Shown here: one piece after another, positions 60,805 to 64,000 of the stretch
Numbering within the stretch: position 1 is the first letter of the stretch
Layout: each line of letters starts with the position of its first letter
Assembly (NCBI GenBank): GCA_903813345.2
Contig: CAIIXF020000001.1
Coordinates: forward strand, 44,659,885-44,723,884
Reading direction: 5' to 3'
DNA length: 64,000 nucleotides
From: Owenia fusiformis
Lineage: Eukaryota; Annelida; Polychaeta; Sabellida; Oweniidae
Translations under genes and position numbers: made by a program
Notes under the pieces: model-generated
Seen by the model: the letters and a program-made list of their open reading frames with translations, nothing else
Told to the model about the DNA's origin: nothing
Databases searched by the model: none

Positions 60805-61085
60805 TCCCAATGGACGAAGTTCGGTAGGGATAAAGTGAAGCCCTCCGTCTGTCAGTCCGTTCGTCCATCTGTCCATCCATCCGTCTATCATTTTATCCGT
60901 CCCTCTGGAAGGTAACTCAAATACTAGTAAACAGATTTGCTATAAAATTGGTGGAAAGACGTATATTGGACCATTGGTGAATAGTTTTCTGCAAAATCAT
61001 TTTTCAAGATGGCCGCCTCTTTAGAAATGACGGGAATATTTAGGCAAAAATCTTTAGATTTTCATTTTAAACCAAAGAAATGAAT
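60805..61085 (-). mobile_element. Family B, copy 5, 5' truncated
   Basis: Reverse copy: the 3' terminus (CCCAATGGACGAAGTTCGG), a CCGTC/CCATC tract at 60843-60903, and part of one core unit (AAGATGGCCGCC). The rest is lost. Confidence 0.6.
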
Positions 61086-61541
61086 ATCATTGTTTGAAAT
61101 TTTGAAAGTATTTTTAGAACATCTATCTTTGTCACATATAATCCGAGTTTTTCAATTAGATCTAATATATTTTCTTTATTATTTGTGCCTTTGAAACTCT
61201 TAAATGGTCACCAAAATACTTAAATATCTCTAATGTATGTAATTTGTTATCTACCAACTATATTTTCAAGGGAAGAGTAGAAATACAGATTCATATAATA
61301 TATGTTATAGTGTTCGTTGGGATTTGTTACTCCGTTGATTTGCTTTTTTCTAGTTCTTATTTGTGCATGACTGAAGTCAGAAGTTACTTTCAAAAGCAAA
61401 ATTCTTTATTTTTATTGGCAAACTAAACTCACCGCTTTATATACCATAGAAAGATTTTCTTTAAGGTACATTCTGTACTTTACATTTTTAGTTGTCCTTA
61501 TCACTAAAAATGCTTGTCCTGAAATCAAATTATCACATCGG

Positions 61542-61695
61542 ATAATATGAGGTTATATAATGGTTCTTTCTGTATATCGTGTTTATACTCGAGTGAGTAT
61601 ATGATATATTCACAAGTGAGCGTAGCGAACGAGTGAATATATTATATTCTCACGAGAGTATAAAATTCACGATATACAGAATGAACCATTATATA
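61542..61695. repeat. Palindrome G3 with GTGAGCGTAGCGAA loop
   Basis: Arms of about 65 bases containing TATATAATGGTTC and CTGTATATCGTG. Loop AAGTGAGCGTAGCGAACGAG. It overlaps the left end of the next inverted-repeat unit. Confidence 0.8.
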
Positions 61696-62054
61696 ATCTT
61701 ATTATGCCACTCTAAGTTCAATTACAGTTGATTCGAACACAATCATAACAATTAAAAACCATAAAAATATCCCATAGCCAACTCAATAATGCTGATGTTG
61801 ATCTCGAACCATTTATGACGTTGCTTGATTCTAGCAAATCATGCCGGAACCATTTATTAGGTCACTTGATTCTAATAAATCATGAAAATGTTCATGATTT
61901 TTTTATTCATTAGTTCCCAGAATGCACTTCTACAGTGGTATACGCTAGAGTGTATACGGAGGAGTTGTATACGATGACGATATACCACTCTCCACTGTAT
62001 ATCGTTGTTATAGACCCATGTTATACAACTGTAATTGGACTTAGAGTGGTATAA
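61692..62054. mobile_element. MITE-like unit with 29-bp terminal inverted repeats
   Basis: 61692-61720 (TTATGCCACTCTAAG...) and 62026-62054 are inverted with two mismatches. The interior holds smaller inverted GTATAC-rich stretches. The target duplication cannot be resolved because palindrome G3 overlaps the left end. Confidence 0.65.
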
Positions 62055-62198
62055 CAGAGTATAGTATTGTCATCAATTCAGCATACTATTGGCAAAAGAT
62101 GCATGAGGTATTACATGTGACTTTGTCTTAAACAATATTAATACAAAAATGAATATAAATTTGTTTTTTTTTCTATTTAAGTAATTTATCTAATTAGG

Positions 62199-62559
62199 GT
62201 CTCCATTTTTTGTGACAGCGCTTGACAGACTTTATATTTAAGATTTGACCTTCAGTGACCTGTTCAAGGTCAAAAAAGGTCAAAAAGGTCAAAAAGGTCT
62301 TTTTTCAACTTGCTTCAAATTGACCAATTTCTTTTTTCAAAATCATGTACACGTTATCAGAAGTTCAAATCTGACTTTAAATTTGAGTTTTTACCTTCAA
62401 TGACCTTCTCAAGTTCAAAAAAGGTATTTTTTCAACTTGCTTCAAATTGACCAATTTTTTTTTTCAAAATCATCTACAAGTTCTCAGGAATTCAAATTAG
62501 ATTGAACTAATGATATTGTGAGCAACTAGGTGGTGACATTTTGTCACATTAATGCCTTG
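62199..62559 (-). mobile_element. Family A, copy 3, truncated
   Basis: Same core and the same CATTAATGCCTTG end as copy 2. The 3' hairpin and most of the heptamer tract are missing, and the similarity starts at CTCCATTTTTTGTGACAGCG. Confidence 0.65.
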
Positions 62560-63072
62560 CACGTGTTAAGCAGTTCATAATGCGTGTTTTGACAAACTTG
62601 TAGTGCATTGTATCAGTTGTGTATGAATGGTCACAAAGCTGGTTAATTAATTGGAATTACAAATATTATTTGAAGCTTGCGCTAAAAGCAAAACAAGACT
62701 GATTGGGAAGCTAAGATAATGTTACAATTTGGGAGGATAAATTGATACAGCACAGAATTAATTTTAAACGTGCTCAGTTAACATAATAGTTCAATACAAC
62801 TGTAGCTATAATAGGCCTGCATGGCTGATACAGACAGGATGATATATCATTATAAGGCTGAGTATTGAATATAAGGCTGCTTTAGAAGTGCCGTAGTGCC
62901 GGATCGCAGAAGAGTAGTTTTTGAGGTGAAGTTAATTATAAGTGTATTATAAAATCTCCAAGTCAATCAAATCAATTATCTGCTGACTTAACCACGTCAG
63001 CCCAAGTGATTGGTTATATATATCAGAATATAACACGCTGGGATAGATAATAGAAGGATTGTTTTAATTCAG

Positions 63073-63114
63073 GTGCAGTGACGGAAGATCCCGCCCTGAC
63101 GTGAAGCCGTGAAG
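63073..63114 (+). other. PIK3CA: 5' untranslated part of PIK3CA exon, with upstream splice acceptor
   Basis: A pyrimidine-rich acceptor GTTTTAATTCAG ends at 63072, followed by 42 bases to the PIK3CA start codon. This suggests that one or more non-coding first exons lie upstream, as in vertebrate PIK3CA. That exon and the promoter were not located with confidence; 62880-62950 is the nearest candidate region. Confidence 0.5.
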
Positions 63115-63221
63115 ATGCCGCCAAGTTCAGGGGAGTTATGGGGCCATCATTTGATGCCTACACAGATTAATGTTGACTGTCTCATGCCTAATGGTATGAT
63201 CATTCTACTTAAGTGTAACAG
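63115..63221 (+). CDS. PIK3CA: PI3-kinase catalytic subunit p110 alpha orthologue, first coding exon (5' partial gene)
   Basis: The exon starts at an ATG (context AAGATGC) and ends in phase 2 before the donor GTATGT. It encodes [18 protein letters not shown] and then [17 protein letters not shown], with the split codon AG- expected to give Arg. This closely matches the conserved N-terminus of class IA p110 alpha, whose vertebrate form begins [12 protein letters not shown]; here two residues are missing after MPP. These residues open the adaptor-binding domain that contacts the p85 inter-SH2 coiled coil. The full enzyme, about 1,070 residues, phosphorylates phosphatidylinositol 4,5-bisphosphate to the 3,4,5-trisphosphate at the plasma membrane. 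All other domains (Ras-binding, C2, helical, kinase) lie beyond the window. p110 beta and delta have different N-termini, so the alpha assignment is favoured. Confidence 0.9.
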
Positions 63222-64000
63222 GTATGTTCTCATTACATCTATTTTGGTTCTGTTTTAGTGTGTTTAATGCGTGTCCTTATTTTTGAAACCATTTCAGACT
63301 AGTAACTTTTATTTTTTACTCTGAGCAATGCATTATATGGTTTCACATCGATTTTTTTTTAATTAACAATGAATTGTGTTTATCAAGAGGTTTTTGAATG
63401 AAATCATAAATTATGTATCTGTGATGACGTCTCTGTTATTTTTTGAGAGATGCATTATCTGAGTTCTCTCTGTGCATCATGACAAACCAATTCATTTCTC
63501 ATTTTCCAAAAAACCATGGCATATCCTCAAGACTTGTTACATGGATTACATTTATATTGAAGTTTTATTATGTCACCACCAAAAAGTGGTAACATATTGT
63601 TATGGTCTCAGTTTTTTATGATGGCGGTTGGTAGTTGGTGATAGGCAGTCGGCATTTGGCATCTGTAGCAATTCTTAAAACGTCCAATAACTTAACAAAT
63701 ACTGTTTAGAATGACTTCAGTTTTGTTCAAAATCATCTACAAGTTTTCAGAAGTTCAAATCTGACTTTATATTTAAGATTTGACCCTCGGTGACCTTTTC
63801 AAGGTCAAAAAAGGTCAAAAAGGTATTTTTTCAACTTGGTTCAAATTGACCAAATTCTTTTTCAAATCATCTACAAGTTCTCCTAAATTCAAATCTGACT
63901 TAAGATTGAACTAACAATATTGTCAGCAACTAGGTGGTGACATTTTGTCATGTTAATGCCTTGGATATATATTTGTTCTCCTCTACTTAATATCAATTTT
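63222..64000 (+). other. PIK3CA intron (5' part)
   Basis: Begins with the donor GTATGT. It holds AT-rich sequence and then a full family A repeat in reverse orientation (63568-63963). No second PIK3CA exon is visible before the window ends. Confidence 0.7.
63568..63963 (-). mobile_element. Family A, copy 2, complete
   Basis: Reverse-oriented full copy inside the PIK3CA intron. It runs from the TTATGTCACCACC hairpin end through the GGTTGGTAGTTGGTGATAGG tract and core units to the GTTAATGCCTTG end. Confidence 0.72.

Larger units (their letters stand above)
35861..63072. other. Intergenic region between the divergent lectin and PIK3CA genes
   Basis: No conserved gene was recognised in these 27 kb. 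It probably includes the PIK3CA promoter and non-coding exon(s). The stretches 42.4-43.9, 45.2-46.3, 47.9-51.8 and 53.0-55.7 kb are AT-rich with no feature I can support; the remainder is mobile elements described individually. Open frames up to about 115 codons in the plain stretches (for example 50142-50477 and 53234-53581) lack recognisable domains. Confidence 0.55.

Overview
The window looks like nuclear DNA from a marine invertebrate animal. It is AT-rich, has exons of 60-240 bp separated by introns of 12-18 kb, GT-AG splice sites, tRNA-derived SINEs and many non-autonomous DNA transposons. Repeat units followed by GGAC or CTAC microsatellites, plus a fucolectin-type lectin gene, suggest a mollusc or another lophotrochozoan. 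An invertebrate deuterostome is also possible. No species can be named from the sequence.

Two protein-coding genes are supported. On the minus strand, three phase-1 exons (35733-35793, 23167-23403, 4960-5163) join without a frame break. They encode a signal peptide followed by one complete F-type lectin (fucolectin/tachylectin-4, F5/8C-like) domain with its fucose-binding His, Arg and Arg. The gene fills about 31 kb and may continue past base 1. On the plus strand at the far right, 63115-63221 is the first coding exon of a PIK3CA orthologue (PI3-kinase p110 alpha, adaptor-binding domain). The rest of that gene lies outside the window. The two genes are divergently oriented, with about 27 kb of transposon-rich DNA between them (35.9-63.1 kb).

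The remaining sequence is intron or intergenic DNA dominated by repeats. At 0.6-28.7 kb at least four unrelated families (called A-D here) share one plan: short subterminal inverted repeats, a tandem core of roughly 110 to 476 bp units, a simple-sequence tract, and a 3' hairpin. That plan matches bivalve Pearl elements and Helentron-associated elements. At 38.6-39.9 kb a foldback element has a 69-bp array with 337-bp higher-order repeats and a 10-bp target duplication. At 40.5-42.3 kb terminal-inverted-repeat elements are nested. At 46.36-47.65 kb a 1.3-kb element has perfect 29-bp terminal inverted repeats starting CACGGTG, a possible 5-bp target duplication, about nine copies of an AACGCTCC motif, and a plausible two-exon mini-gene. 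This is the most interesting object in the window, because its ends resemble Transib/RAG-type elements. At 55.7-62.1 kb there is a cluster of palindromes, some with different arms but the same apical loop.

No reverse transcriptase, transposase or other mobile-element enzyme is recognisable, and most open frames are products of repeats. All calls come from reading the sequence; no homology search was run.
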